Source of the DNA: Centroberyx gerrardi
Lineage: Eukaryota; Chordata; Actinopteri; Beryciformes; Berycidae
NCBI RefSeq assembly: GCF_048128805.1
Contig: NC_136017.1
Location: forward strand, 7,579,807 to 7,643,806
Direction of reading: 5' to 3'
Length of the DNA stretch: 64,000 nucleotides
A program made the translations under genes and the position numbers. The notes beneath the pieces were generated by a model. It was not told the DNA's origin and searched no databases. It saw only the letters and a program-made list of their open reading frames with translations. Below are positions 23,901 through 36,900 of this stretch, one piece after another (the stretch's first letter is position 1; every line of letters starts with the position of its first letter).

Positions 23901-26900
23901 CTTCAGTACGCAAGCAGTACATTTTCCCCATACCTGAGTCTGATTTGCATATTTCTACTCAGTCTGCCTCAGTCCATTCCAGACTGACAGGTAGCCATTA
24001 GAGGAGAGGAGGCCCCATGTTCAGGATTTTTGTTCGAACCCCTTCATTTACCAGCTGGAGACGCCCACCTCCTCTTCGCCGGATTCTAAGTCTTTTGTTG
24101 TATTGCAAGTTTGTGTAGTTGTCTGTTTACTTTTATTGGTGTTGATTGACACTGTTGTAAGCCGACGCCCCCCCCCCCAAAACACACTTCCCTCTTCTTC
24201 TCTCTCTAACCGCATGCCTAGTCTTCAAGGTTCCCACGGGCCTTGAAAATCCTTGAAAGTTTGTAGATTTGAGAAAAATAAAAAAGCTCCTAAAATATTT
24301 TGAAAATGAATTTATGGCCTTGAAAGAAGATTTTTTTTTATTACAATATAATATATACATTTATCAATATGCCTCAACTCTCCAGCCTTTCTCCATCTTT
24401 TGGATCAATACTTCACATCCTGAGGAAAACCCTAGCAGCAGTTTTAAAATGAATGATGTCACCAGGATTTCTTTACTTGACATGATCATGAGGAAAAAAT
24501 TAGGCTAATGATGTCTAATTCTGACCAATGTCATGTGTTACCCCAAAATATGACAATTTTGAGAATTTTGGGGAGGGGGGGCACTCTTCTCTCCGCAACT
24601 ACTGATGATTTGTACTAAGTTAGAATTAATTTTAAATATTTCAAGGATGACTTTTAAAGGTCAGCTGGATCTGACCCTAACATGTAGCACAGATTGACTC
24701 AAGACTAAAGGTGATGGAGGTTTTGGCATCAGAGCCCTTAGACTGTGGATTGACCTGCCTGAGGAGCTTAGGCCTGCAAAATCAACATAATCCTTTTAAA
24801 TAATTTCTTAATACAAACTTTTACAGTCCTGTTTTCCTGTAATTGTTTTATCGTGTTTGCGTTCCTGTGACCATAACTTATTATATTGTTTCTTTTAATT
24901 CCTTTCTATTTTAATTGCTTCTGTTTTTCTCTTCACTTTTCTCTTCTGTAAACTCTGATTTTAGAGAAGTGCAATACAAATTATGTTTTTTTTATTTTTT
25001 ATTTTAGCTGCTGAAGAGGGTCTATGGGATTTTCCTGGTTTCACCAGAGGCTGGTAAGTTCTGCCCATCCCCCTGTTTACTGCCTCTTTCAGAAATAACT
25101 GACCATTGTGTGACGGATATGGCTGCGAGACTGTTGGACAGCTGACCTCAGATCAGTTTTAAGATTTTGAAGCTGTAAGAGCTGATTCAGAGTCCAAAGC
25201 TTTAGCCATTAATGTGTCTGGCTCCTTACACTTTATGGTCCTTTCATCCAGATGTGAAAGGTTGCAGCTTCTAACCTAAAACTTCTTAAGTTGCAGAAGA
25301 AGATTCTTAATAACGCAACACTCTTGACTGTTAACACTCTGCTTTTGTCGTTATTTTGTGGTACCAGACTTTGTTTCTTTATCGAAAATTGTGAAATAAA
25401 AAGTTGTGACTGTCTGCTGTAGATTCTGTATCATATGACTTACTCTTCACTCTCTCTCTCTCTCTCTCTCTGATTGGCTGCCCCTCAGGCTACAACGTGT
25501 CCCTCCTCTTTGACCTGGACGCTGTACCAGCCAATAAGGAAGAGGTGATCCACCAGGCCGGCATGCTGAAGAGGAACTGCTTCGCCTCCGTCTTCGAGAA
25601 ATACTTCAAGTTCCAGGAAGAGGGCAAAGAGGGCGAGTCGAGGGCCGTGGTCCACTACAGAGACGATGAGTCCATGTAGGTGGCCGCTCCACTGCCTGTG
25701 AAGAGTGTGAAAGCTCTTGCAGGGCTTTGTTCATATTGTATAAGTCCTTCATGTGCTTGATCTCTCTAGTTAGAGTTTGAGAGTCTCATGGGGAAGCTAC
25801 AAGAAACTTTTGGACATGCAGGAAAAGTCGAAGGGAAAGTTATGAAAATTAGACATAAAGACTATTTATTAAACTTAAGATGTGTCTCCATTATTCTGTC
25901 ATAAAATGTAACTTGCAGTATGTGCCAATTTGAAAGAGATGCACTCATATCCATTGGCTTGTGCCTGGATATCAGTGCAGGTCCAGGCCAGCATGGGAAA
26001 TCACCACAGCTATAAGCCAAATGCTGCTAAATTTTGAATGTGGCTGGAAAGTTAGTGTACTCTTATCAGCTGCATTGAATAGGTTGCATTCACCCAACCA
26101 TGGTTCATTACCTGCCAGCTACCGTGGCCTCTAGCTAAAGAGGTAGTTTCCTGTCCCGCAGATTGACTCAAAACATTTCTTTAATCACAAAGTGAGTGAT
26201 AGAACGTCTTCTGTAAAGGAAATATTTTGGATGCCTCAGGGGATTATACGCTCAACCTCAAGGACAAGCGAGTACAATGAATTTACAGTCAATTTTGCCA
26301 CTTGTTTTTCATTTTTGTGGTATTCCACATTTGCCGGGGGGTCTGAAACTGCTGACATGTTTTGGCGCCTCTCTCTCATCTCCTCATCAGGTACGTGGAG
26401 GCCAAGAAAGACAGAGTGACGGTGGTGTTCAGCACAGTGTTCAAAGACGACGACGACGTCATCATCGGCAAAGTCTTCATGCAGGTCAGTGAGCCGCATG
26501 CAGGTTGTAACGAGTCATTGAGGTTTTCAAGGTTAGGTTGGTTGAATTTGTGTTAGACTGAAACCCAGTGAAAAAGGCAAGAGTCAAGGGAGGAGAAACC
26601 TAATATTATGAAGCCCAGCACTCTCACTACTAGCTAAAAAAAAAAGAAATCTAACCATTTTAAGTTATCTAGGTTAGCTAGTTAGCTTAGCTGACCTTCC
26701 AAGTTCAGACTAGCCACACAAGCCTAGCCTATAGCTATCAAGGTAAGCTAGTTAGCTAGCTGCTGACCTTCCAAGAACATGAATGATACGACACAAAATG
26801 ACATTACCATTTACATTTTTTATGTAGATTTTGACTGGAGTTCCTTCTTTGCCCTTCAAGTTTACCAGTTAGCTAACTTGCAAAACTGTTGTTAGCTCTG

Positions 26901-29900
26901 CCCATTGAGGTTTATCTCAACCAATGAGATAATTTGTGCCTCTGAGAAATGTTTATTTTACAATAAATGAAGGGTAAAAAAAAAAACGTACGACATATTT
27001 CCATGCGCAGGAGTTCAAGGAGGGCCGGCGAGCGAGCCACACAGCCCCCCAGGTGCTGTTCAGCCACAGGGAGCCGCCGCTGGAGCTGAAGGACACAGAC
27101 GCCGCCGTCGGGGACAACATTGGATACATCACCTTCGGTCGGTTCCCACCGTAACACCGCTCACCGTCAGGTTACCAGTTACAGTGGTTATCTCAGTCTC
27201 AGGTCCAGTTTGCAGGGCCTGCACAGAAGACTTTACAGGCAATGGTGGAACACGTACATAACATTCACTAGTTAACAAAACTTACAGTGAATGTTTGGCG
27301 TCATCTGAGCCCTTTTTTCTGTACAGGAGAGCGATACTGTGTGAAAGCACTGACTTCTGTATCTTCTGTTTGCCTGCTATACATACCACATAAGCGTTGT
27401 CAATGTCTTAAATAAATGAATTAGGAAGTTTCTTTATTTTACTGATATTTATTAGGGCTGCACAATTAATCCCCAAAATATTGAAATCACAATTTTGACT
27501 TGCAAGTTCCAAATTGCTTGTTTTCTCCCATACATGTATTTATTTTTATTTATTTATTTTTTTAAACACTGACAAAGATACATATATTTGGAAGTGTTAG
27601 CCAGCTGACTGACATCGGTCTGTGTTCTCTCACTGTGTCCAGTCCTGTTCCCTCGTCACACCAATGCCAACGCCAGAGACAACACCATCAACCTCATCCA
27701 CACCTTCAGGGACTACCTGCACTACCACATAAAGTGCTCCAAGGTTAGTGAGTTAATATCTGAACGACCACAAAACACTGCAGTAGTGAGTTCTGTCTGG
27801 TTGCAGTGCCGTTTCCCTTCAGCCTCCAACACATGACACGCACCAGGTTGACCCTCCTGTATTGTCTTATACGTTGTTTCCTGTAGACCTTTTGTCTCTC
27901 AGACCCAGGTTCACAAAAGTGCTGTGAAGATGTTTTATTTTATCAATTTTAGGAAGTTCTTAAGAAAGCTCTTAACTGCAATTCCCCAACTTTTTCTTAA
28001 GATTAGTCTCATCTCTTACCAATTTCTCTTGGTTTCTTACGTACGAACTTGTCAAATAGGACCTACCTAGCAACCGCGATGTAAACAAACATAAAAGGAC
28101 AAAAAAAATAATTTTCAGTAATTCAAATAAGCATACGCATATGATATTACTCTGCACTCTAGCACTCTGTCTGCTAGCTGTAGCAATATAACCTTTGTTG
28201 GTTTGAAATTTTTAACAAAACATTAATGGTATAAACAGTATCAGCTAATGCAAACCTTTAATAATCAGCCTTACACTATGATCAGGAAGTGTGAGGGGGT
28301 CCGTTCTGCTCTCAGTGGTCTTGGGGGATTTTCCTCCCTAGCTGCGACCCGTAGTACTTCATCTGGAAATTAATTTGGAACAATTATTTAGGGTGGCTTT
28401 ATTTATGGTTTTCTTTAAGTATAGGAAAAGGGTCAGACACTGGTTACTGCCTTTGGCTAAAGGCCTAATCTGTGCCAGCTTCTTTTCTGTTCAAGTACGT
28501 AAGTAAAACTATTAATACTTTGAAATACCTGCTTAATTGTCTAAAATGCATGTTTAAATTAATAAATTTAGAGGCTTACCTTTTTAACTGCAAGATAATC
28601 TTAAATTTGAGAAGTTTGCTTTTCAAGAATCCCGTTTATTCTTGAGTTTTTTCTCGGGAAGCAAAATAAGTACATTAAAATGCTATAATAAAATCCAATC
28701 CAAATCCAATAGGTGTTATAGTTTAAGAAAGGCTCTTTTATGGGTATTTATACAATGATATATGGGCAGTTGTGCTGCATTTCTAATTATTTAGGGGGCC
28801 GAGGCTGAGCTATAAGGCCAGATGATGACTGTTCAGTGCGAGGGGCCACCGCAGCTAAATGAATATTAAGGAGACACTCGTCGCACACCAACTTGAAAGC
28901 CTCTTACTTTATGACCGGCTTCAAAACGAGCGTCCGGGTCCTCCCCTGTAATAGTACGTTCCACTTCCTGATTAGGCCTTACAGTACCTTCTCCACAATA
29001 GAAAGTCCAGTCACAGGTGAGATCAAAAGAAGACCCAGTCGGATGGGAGTCGCTCTTTCTCCCTCAGTGATCATACAGGTTTCTGGAGAAGTGTGTGGGT
29101 GTTTTTGTGTACTTATGTATGACAAATAAAAAAGGCTCAAATGGCTCTTCAAAGGGCTTCACCTCCACCGTAACCCCTAATCTCAGTTGTTGTTTGGCAT
29201 GTCTTGCATTTGCAGAGGCATGCGCTTGGCTTTTGTCTTGTTTTGTAAATGTCTTGGGTTTTTGAATGTCAGCATTGGTGACATGGTAGATGGATTTATG
29301 GACAGCTGTGGGTGGGGAATGGGGAATTGTGGGTATCTGGATTCGCATTCACCGATCATTACTCTGTGTTTGTTATTTTCCAGTGTGGTGTGCCGAGCTG
29401 CACACTGTCTTTATGTCAACAACTTACATTGACTGTATTCTTGTGTATTCATTTATGGAAGTGTATTGTAAGTACACAATAATAATGTATATACTGCAAA
29501 AAGTCATTTAGTATAATTTTGAGTATTAAAATCTGGAAAAATCTGCCATTTAGGTTGGATACTTCTACTTGTTTCTAATGCAAATCAAGTTGTCTAGACA
29601 GTTTCCATTAATTAAATGACATTATGTTGATTTTTTTTACAGTCTATGGTTGATACTCGCGGAGCGATCTGGCTTATTCTGCCTTATTTCAAAATATTGT
29701 CACCCGTTTCAGTGAAATTATCCCAAACGGGTGAAACTGCATTGGAGACAAATGGAATTATCTCACTCCAATGACGGGACTATAAGTAAATGCCGAGTTA
29801 AGATGGATAGTTTGCAGTGTAGGTACTTGATGAAAATCTCCCTGATGCGTAACGTACTTAAAAGACTTCTGCGTCCCTCCACAGGCCTACATTCACACAC

Positions 29901-31776
29901 GCATGAGGGCCAAGACGTCAGACTTCCTCAAGGTGCTGAACCGCGCCCGGCCCGACGCCGAGAAGAAGGAGATGAAGACCATCTCGTAAGTAGCCTCCGC
30001 TCCCCTCCTCGGCCCCCGGATCCACTCCCCCAGTGTGGATTTATAGTGCGGGGGTTTGTGAACTCGAACGCATTCATGTAAGAACAAGATAAGACAAGGG
30101 CAAGTCAGGTATTTAACCAAGGTTTGCACTTCTGCCCTTCTAATCATAAGAAAGAACTTGAGGATTCTTTGTGTGGCTGTGGTTGTGTTTTGCTCCTCAT
30201 AACTCAGATTCCAGCAAACAGAGCCAACTGTTTGTCATTCAAGTGTAAATAAACAGATTTTCTTCTATTTGTAGACAGATCATGGGATTTTAAAGACAAG
30301 TTGGATCTTAACTCATCTCCGCAAGCCCTTAGGTCTCCAATAGCTGCAATATTCAAATCTCATCTCTCTATTCAAATTCAACCCACAGCAATGCTCTTGA
30401 GCCATTTTTGTGGCTGAAAGCAAAATACGACAAGATTCAGGGTTTAGGTAGCCTGTCTAGGAGTGTGCAGGTATGCGATATTTGTTCCCCATGTGGTTAC
30501 AGATGGAAGTATTTTTCTTCTCTTGTCGGTTTATGATCTACTGTGCGAGCCCGACTGCGGTCTGCAGGGACGTAATCTTTGTGTGCTTTTGAGGTGTGTG
30601 TACGAGTGTTTGCAGGTACTACGTTTTGCACTGTTTGAAGTCAGCCAGGTTGGAATTTTTACAGCTTTCTACACACATACGCTAAAACCTAGACACGGTC
30701 ACACACATAAATTGTTTTTAGCCTTATTGTTCCAAAATAACTGCTGAATCCAGGCTGCCAGCACACAGAAATCCTTTGTTCTGTGGTTAATGTGTAACTG
30801 GAAAACGAAGGGAAACCCCATAGCTGCTGTCTTTGTGAGTTTGGAAAAGGGATTGGTTTCACATGACTCCTGGGTTTTGGTCAATAAATATGAGGGCAGG
30901 GAGGGAGTTTCTACCTTTTTTTTATTTTTAACACCATATTATTTGGATAGTCCAGTGTTGATACTCAACTATCGGGTGACAAAAAGTAAATGTTTAACAA
31001 AGTCTGGCTTGCCTATTTGCAGTATCTCTACAGACTAGTAGGGATATGGTGTTTTAGTATAAATGCAGATGCACAACAAGTTAAGCTTTCCAGACAGGCC
31101 TATCTTAAGATAATTAAGTGACCTTTTAAACAAAAGACCATGTTAGTTATATTCTGTTGCTAATTTTACAGTTGTATTAAGTGACACACTCCTAGAAAAA
31201 AAGGTCACAAAAATGCCAGTTCCATAATCGGCCAAATATCAGCAGTTAAAATATTATACGACCGATACCGATATTGCTTTTTAAAGCTGATATCGGCCGA
31301 CACCATCTGCAGTCTATGTAACCCCAACCCCATTTCTAACCCAAACCCCAAATACACTACTCTTCACACTATTATGAGTATCACTTGAAACTCTGTAGGC
31401 TTTTTAGTGACACATTATAGTCACTTGATAGAAAGTTGAGTATCAGCATTGGACTATCCAAATACACTGGGACCCTATAGGGGAAAACACTTGTTTTATT
31501 GGCCTAAGTTTCCTATAAGCATCGAAGCTGCATGTAAAATATTTTTAAAAAATGAAATAAAAAAAGGACCAGTTACAAACACAAAAACAACTCTGTCGAC
31601 TAAGAATTTCCCAAGTCTGCTAAAACCCAACAGGCAGCATCAATCATATATTGTTTAATTAGTGTGATAAAGACATGAGACAGATGATATCTTAAAGCAT
31701 ACCATGAATACTTTGTAAAGTATCTCATTGATGTAGCTATGAAGCAGCTGAGACAGTTGTGTATTGCAACATATCT

Positions 31777-31818
<42 letters not shown>

Positions 31819-31927
31819 CCAGTCTACACCCTGTACTAAACTGAATGACATCATCTGCGTAGCGTACGATGGCGAGGCCTAATGTGTCTCTGTTTGTGTT
31901 TCCAGGGGCAAGACCTTCTCCCGCTGA
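20969..31927 (+). CDS. arpc2: arpc2, Arp2/3 complex subunit 2 (p34), complete in ten exons
   Basis: Structural subunit of the Arp2/3 complex; it forms the core with ARPC4 and contacts the mother filament during branched-actin nucleation. Coding exons: 20969-21042, 22043-22077, 22670-22782, 25008-25053, 25489-25675, 26391-26484, 27011-27137, 27643-27743, 29885-29985, 31906-31927. All junctions are GT-AG with matching phases and total 900 bp, giving 299 residues (human 300). The product starts [15 protein letters not shown] and includes [74 protein letters not shown] and the C-terminal [16 protein letters not shown], nearly identical to human ARPC2. The last exon adds only seven codons. A (CA)n run follows the exon 3 donor within six bases and a (CT)n run lies before exon 5. 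Expected to be ubiquitously expressed; the 5' end is CG-rich. Confidence 0.97.
22788..22814. repeat. (CA)n at arpc2 exon 3 donor
   Basis: Starts five bases into the intron after GTGCG. Confidence 0.9.
23296..23371. repeat. Poly-A and (CA)n tracts in arpc2 intron 3
   Basis: A 24-A run, then after 20 bases of unique sequence a (CA)n stretch. The rest of this 2.2-kb intron holds a B-box-like TTGTTCGAACCCC near 24030 (possible SINE remnant) and the retroelement tail at 24800-25000. Confidence 0.75.
24800..25000 (+). repeat. L2-like retroelement 3' tail ending at the arpc2 exon 4 acceptor
   Basis: T-rich sequence followed by TAGAGAAGTGCAATACAAAT, closely similar to the tail near 36400 (TAGAAAAGTGCTATACAAAT). 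It runs into TTTTTTTATTTTTTATTTTAG, which is the acceptor of exon 4 (25008). Confidence 0.6.
26535..26924 (-). mobile_element. Non-autonomous inverted-repeat element, copy in arpc2 intron 6
   Basis: Matches the reverse complement of 41960-42399 across its length: shared pieces include TAGGTTAGCTAGTTAGC, AGTTAGCTAACTTGCAA and CTGACCTTCCAAG. The termini (GGTTGGTTGAATT... and ...TCTCAACCAATGAG) form degraded inverted repeats. No coding sequence. Confidence 0.75.
27744..29884. other. arpc2 intron 8
   Basis: 2.1 kb of AT-rich intron. No exon, and no repeat I can name. Confidence 0.5.
29986..31905. other. arpc2 intron 9
   Basis: Contains a hAT-like palindromic fragment near 31225-31310 (ATCGGCCAAATATCAGC...CTGATATCGGCCGAC) and a (GT)n microsatellite at 31781-31814 about 90 bases before the last exon. 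No coding sequence. Confidence 0.55.
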
Positions 31928-32105
31928 GGCCGCCCCCCCCCCACCCCCCACCACAGTAATCCGACTCCCCCCCCTCCCCCCGGACACGCCGAAACGCGCC
32001 ACACCGAGACTCGATTGGACAGGACTCCAGGACGCCTCTAATGCCCCGCCCAGCCCCAAACCGTGTCCAGTCTTTTTAAAAAAAAAACAACAAAAAAGAA
32101 CGAAT

Positions 32106-32448
32106 AATAAAGTTGGCTCTTCTTTTGAATAAAGTTGGCTCTACTTAGGGAAAGCCGAGGCTTAAGATAATGGAAAAAGGGCATTCCTTGCTTTGCATAG
32201 TTAAAGAGAATTATTAGTCCTATATAAATATATATATGAAAAAAAAAAAAGAAATTTTTGATACGATATCTTTTACTCCATTTGGTACTCTTGCTTGCCC
32301 TCCCTCCCCCCATCTCCCCCCTCCTCCCCCCAATAGTATCCATGCATTTGATGATTTCAAACCTCCTCTCCCTCTCCCTCTCCCTCTCCTTCTATCTCTC
32401 TGTGCTTTCATGTCGTCTGTACCATTGTCATTGGAAAAAAATAATAAA
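32106..32448 (+). other. arpc2: arpc2 3' UTR polyadenylation signals
   Basis: AATAAA occurs at 32106-32111, again about 20 bases on within a duplicated AATAAAGTTGGCTCT motif, and at 32443-32448. The 3' UTR begins at 31928 with C-rich sequence. Which signal is used cannot be told. Confidence 0.6.
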
Positions 32449-32689
32449 TCACTCTTACAAAAAGCACATCTCTCTGGCAAATGGTGTGTGTTGTTTTTTT
32501 TTTTACCTTTTTTTTCTTTAGAATCTGGTCCGACCATGACTCCACAGAATCTCTTTCTCCCCCGATTTTATCAGTTTTTAGAAAAACAAGTTGGCTTTTG
32601 AAAAGAGTTTTGCGCTGAGCTTATCTCTAGTGGTTCAGAAGATTGTTTGTTCTGTTTCCTTTGATAAGTTCTGTCACAGATTTACATGG

Positions 32690-32935
32690 AACCAAGGAAC
32701 AGCGTATTGACTTGACGCACGTGAAAGTCACAATGAAACCGAGAGCGTCTTGCTTCCGTAATGTGATGTATTTCCTGCTGAAACAGGATATTGGGTTGGG
32801 ACATAACACAGGGAAAGTTCATTCAAAAACTAATGTGAAACGGGTTTTTTTGGTGGGAGGGGGTGGAGGGGCAGGACTGCTCAAAAATACAGTATGTGAT
32901 GGTTTTATTGGTTGGAATTTTTAGTCAGATTTTCT
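32690..32935 (+). repeat. Diverged relative of the 2781-3045 MITE
   Basis: Shares TTTCCTG.TGAAACAGGAT and the downstream GATGGTTTTATTGGTT segment with 2820-2965 in the same orientation. The ends are worn, so borders are approximate. Confidence 0.6.
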
Positions 32936-33843
32936 TCCTTTTTTTGTATGACATGATAGAATGAGCTCATTTTGGTGTGACTTGGTTAATGGGATCGGAT
33001 GGGTGGGGATGTGGACACTGCACTAAATAAGAAAATCTATTATACAAGCATGACTGAAGCCACAGTCTTTCCCCATTGAGGGCAGCAAGGTGGGCTGATG
33101 GTCAGAGTAACTGTCCTTTAACTGCAGGACCCACCATTAACTGTCCCATCTGTTCCTATACCTTTTTAGGCTTATATTTTGGCTTATAATGTTGTCATTC
33201 TTCACAGTATCATCAAAGTTTATATATCCCCAAAATCTTTACAACCATAGGTAATTAGATAAATCACTCAAAGACATTACTGTACACTATTAAAGGGGAA
33301 ATTAGGCCATAAATGACTTGTGTGTGTTTTCAATGCTAAACCTTCATGTGTAAGGTTCTCTTGAAATATTTTCTCATTTAGACATATTTGTGGGTTTACT
33401 AATGTGTGTATATACATGTTTCTGTCATGTGAAAACCTTGTAAGTCATGTAACTTCAATTTAAGTATTACTGCTATGGGTTGAGAAATTTCTACCATCCT
33501 TGGAGTTTAAAAAAACATTTCAAACCCCTTTGGAAACTCAAAAATGCATGGTGGTCAGGCTAAAAACAAGGCTGCTGTTGATGTTTTAAAGATATGGGGT
33601 TTTCATATCTACTCTACTTGTCTCTACTAGTCCTCAAAGGCCAAATTCTCTTTTCACTCACCGCCTTACTTAGCGACGAAAACATTTACGGCACATGTTG
33701 ATATACTGTATCTTCTAGGTAAATGAGGATAGAAAAACTAGTTTAGAAAATCTACTATTTAGTTGCCACATAATTCCTCTGTCAAAGTAGATAAGTGGGT
33801 AAATGAAGCATTGTTGGAAGACATTCTGTTGAAGTCAAATATA
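32936..33843. other. Spacer between arpc2 and the type I keratin gene
   Basis: AT-rich sequence with a weak SINE-like box near 33085-33140; otherwise nothing recognised. The two genes converge here. Confidence 0.5.
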
Positions 33844-33849
33844 TTTATT
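33844..33849 (-). other. Type I keratin polyadenylation signal
   Basis: AATAAA on the minus strand, about 150 bases after the stop codon at 33996-33998. Confidence 0.6.
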
Positions 33850-33995
33850 TCACCACCACAAATCAGACAGAAAATGCATTGTAACAGCCTCCAAGTCACA
33901 TCACAGGGTTCACAGCATCAGTGCGATACCGGGTTTAAAATATCATTGATGTGATGCAAAGCTAAGTGAAAGAAAAGTGCGGAAAAGAGATAAGA

Positions 33996-36900
33996 TCAAT
34001 CTTTGGCCTTTTCATCTTCGTTCTTGAGCTTTTCATCTTCGTTCTTGAGCTTCTTATCTTTGTTCTTGGCCTTTTTATCTTCATTCTCTGACTCAGAAGA
34101 AGAAGAAGAAGAAGAAGAAGAGGAGGAGGAGGAGGAGGAAGAGGAGGAAGAAGAAGAAGATGAGCCCTTCTTAGTTTTGGTCTTGGGGGTTTTCTTTTTA
34201 GCGGGGTCGTTGTTCGGAGCGGTCGGGGCTTCAGCGCTAACTGCGGGCGCTGCATTATTGACAGCAACCGTCTCCGCCTTAGGGGGTTCGTCTGGTTTTG
34301 GGGTGCTCTCCTGAGGGGCTTTGGTGTTTTTTGGGGGGGCGGCTTTATCGGAGGGGGCATTTTCTTGCTTCACGGGGGCTTCTTCTTTCACATCTTCCTG
34401 CTTTTCGGGCGCCTTATCAGCAGGCTTTTGCTGGCCTTTAGGAGGAAACAAGAGGGTGAATCAGATTTCACATGGATTCAAGCAGAAAGACACATCAGGC
34501 TTTATTTGTCCTTCACCTTTCCTTTTCCCCGTGTGTGACTGCAAAAAAAAAAAGAATCATGACATTTCTGCTTCCCATACATTGTGTTAAGATCATGTGT
34601 GTGACTGCATGCAACTACAAGGTGCAACAGGTGAAAATTACACTTTGTTTAGGTGAAGTTTAGTGACACTACTAGCCATTACCAGAAGTGGTGTGAGGGT
34701 TAGATTCCAAATTTAACCCTATTCCCTACCGTATAAACTCCAGAATGAAAAGGTTTAAGCCATATGGTTATTTTATTTGGGGTAGAACGTCAACCATATA
34801 GCTTACACCTCTCTACAGCAACGTTGTAATGCTAGACATGAATCAAATCACTCTTTGAAATGGAATCAATTACTTTTCAGGGGAAGACTAATTTTGCCCG
34901 GTAATTGAAAGCATTTCAGTCGGTAATTGACTCAGCTCTGTATAGATGTAAGTTTCGTAACCTGGGCTTAGAGCTAAACTGCTTGATTGGGTCACAACAC
35001 AAACATGCCGCTGTGATTTTCTCCCGAATGTTTTCCAGCAGGGTCCAGAACTTACCGCTCTTCAGCGCGTCCTCTAAAGAAAACTCCAAGCTGTCGGGGA
35101 AGAAGAGGATAAGTACACTGACACTAACGCACCAACAGTTATACCAAGCTGACTTAAATAAATGTGTAAAGGCTCGACATCTGTGTGGATTTGGGTGTGT
35201 TTGGGTGTGTGTATGTGATGATGTTGGTGGTGATTTCTGGGTCTCTCAATGTCATTTGAGCAAACAAGGCAAATCTACAGATTCTCAATTAGGGAAGATG
35301 GGACACTTCTTTATTGCAGCCTCACTTTGTGATTTAGACTGATAAGACAGGTGCATTTTTACATGATAAATCTTGTGTGTCTTGCCTAAATCTTGCCTAA
35401 ATCTTGCCTAGTGCAGCTTTAAATGGAAAAGAAGGAGTTCCAAGGTACACTTCTAGCAAAAACTTGAAAAGCCTTTACTTCATGGCTAGTTCAAAAGAAC
35501 ACATTAAAACCAACTTGCCGTTATCGCATCAAACTGCATGAAGAAGGTCCTTGTTCTTCAAATTTCAAAACTTTTTAAAGATAGTAGGTAACTTAAGTCC
35601 CTCGCTTGACACTTTCATAGACTGGATCATCTCTGTTTTGCAGATAGTGAATGATGAACTTCAGGTAATTCTTTTTTTTAATGGATGTATATGTATCATT
35701 TTGGGAACGACCTTCTTCTTCTACTCCTGCTTCTAACCGGCACCAGAGACAAGCCCCGTGTGCACAGAGCATCTCCAACCCTCCTCCGGTACCAAAAAAG
35801 CAGCGCGCCCGTCCTCTCACCTCGCCTCGTCGGCGGTGATGCCGTGCAGCAGGTGCTGGTATTTGGTGATCTCCGCCTCCAGCTTCATCTTGACGTGCAG
35901 CAGGTCCTGGTAGTCGTCCACCTGCCGCTCCACCTGCGACCTCACCTGGCCCAGGTCCGCCTCCAGGCCCAGCAGGATCTGGTTGAGGCGGTTCAGCTCG
36001 TGACCGTAGCGCCCCTCGGTGTTGTTCAGGGTTTCCTCCAGAGAGCGGATCTGAGACAAGGATATAATGTGATCAGCAAATCCAGGAGCGCTCCTTATAC
36101 TTGTATCTCCATTTTATCTTTAATTTTGTAATTGTGTTTCTTGTTTTATTACATGTTTTTTTACTTACTAGTTATTATTTACTGACTCTTTAGGGGACAA
36201 CTTTTATGTAAAATTCTATCTGTTTTTAGTTGTATGTCTGTTTTCTAGTTGTATCTGTGTATCTCTTGTATTACCTTTTATTTCTATTTTTTTATTTATT
36301 TATTATTTTTTATTCCACTTTATTTTATTTAATTGTGGTACTTTTACATCACTGTCTCTTTGGGTTTTATTGTATGTAAAGCACTTTGTAAACACTGGTT
36401 TTAGAAAAGTGCTATACAAATAAAACTGCATTATTATTATTATTTAAGTTATTAGTGATTCTCAATGGAGAAGTCATTATCTGATGCAGCCTTGGTGGGC
36501 AAGTACACTTCCTGGATCTTTATCCGTCCTTCGTTCTTTGCATTCTTTTGCTTTAGAATCGTACTTCAGCCGATAGATAGTTCGTCAAACGCATCACAAG
36601 AACACATATTAAGAAAGACACATAGGTAGACAGAGAAATATCAATATAACAGCATGGATTTACATACTTTGGAGGTTTTGTATGGGCTTTGTGTGGGAGG
36701 AAGAGGCAGGAGGAGGAGGGATGGAAGGGAAGTATGAAGGGTGGGTGGCTGGTGCAGAAGTCTGCTCCGTGTGTTGACTTTGCAATTTGGCCAAAGCTTC
36801 ACCACACACTGCTCACAATGCACTTCACACACACCTGCCCCAAAGCAATCGGGATAAACATCTTCGGGACCTTTGACCTTTTTCCGTGTTCTCAATTTGT

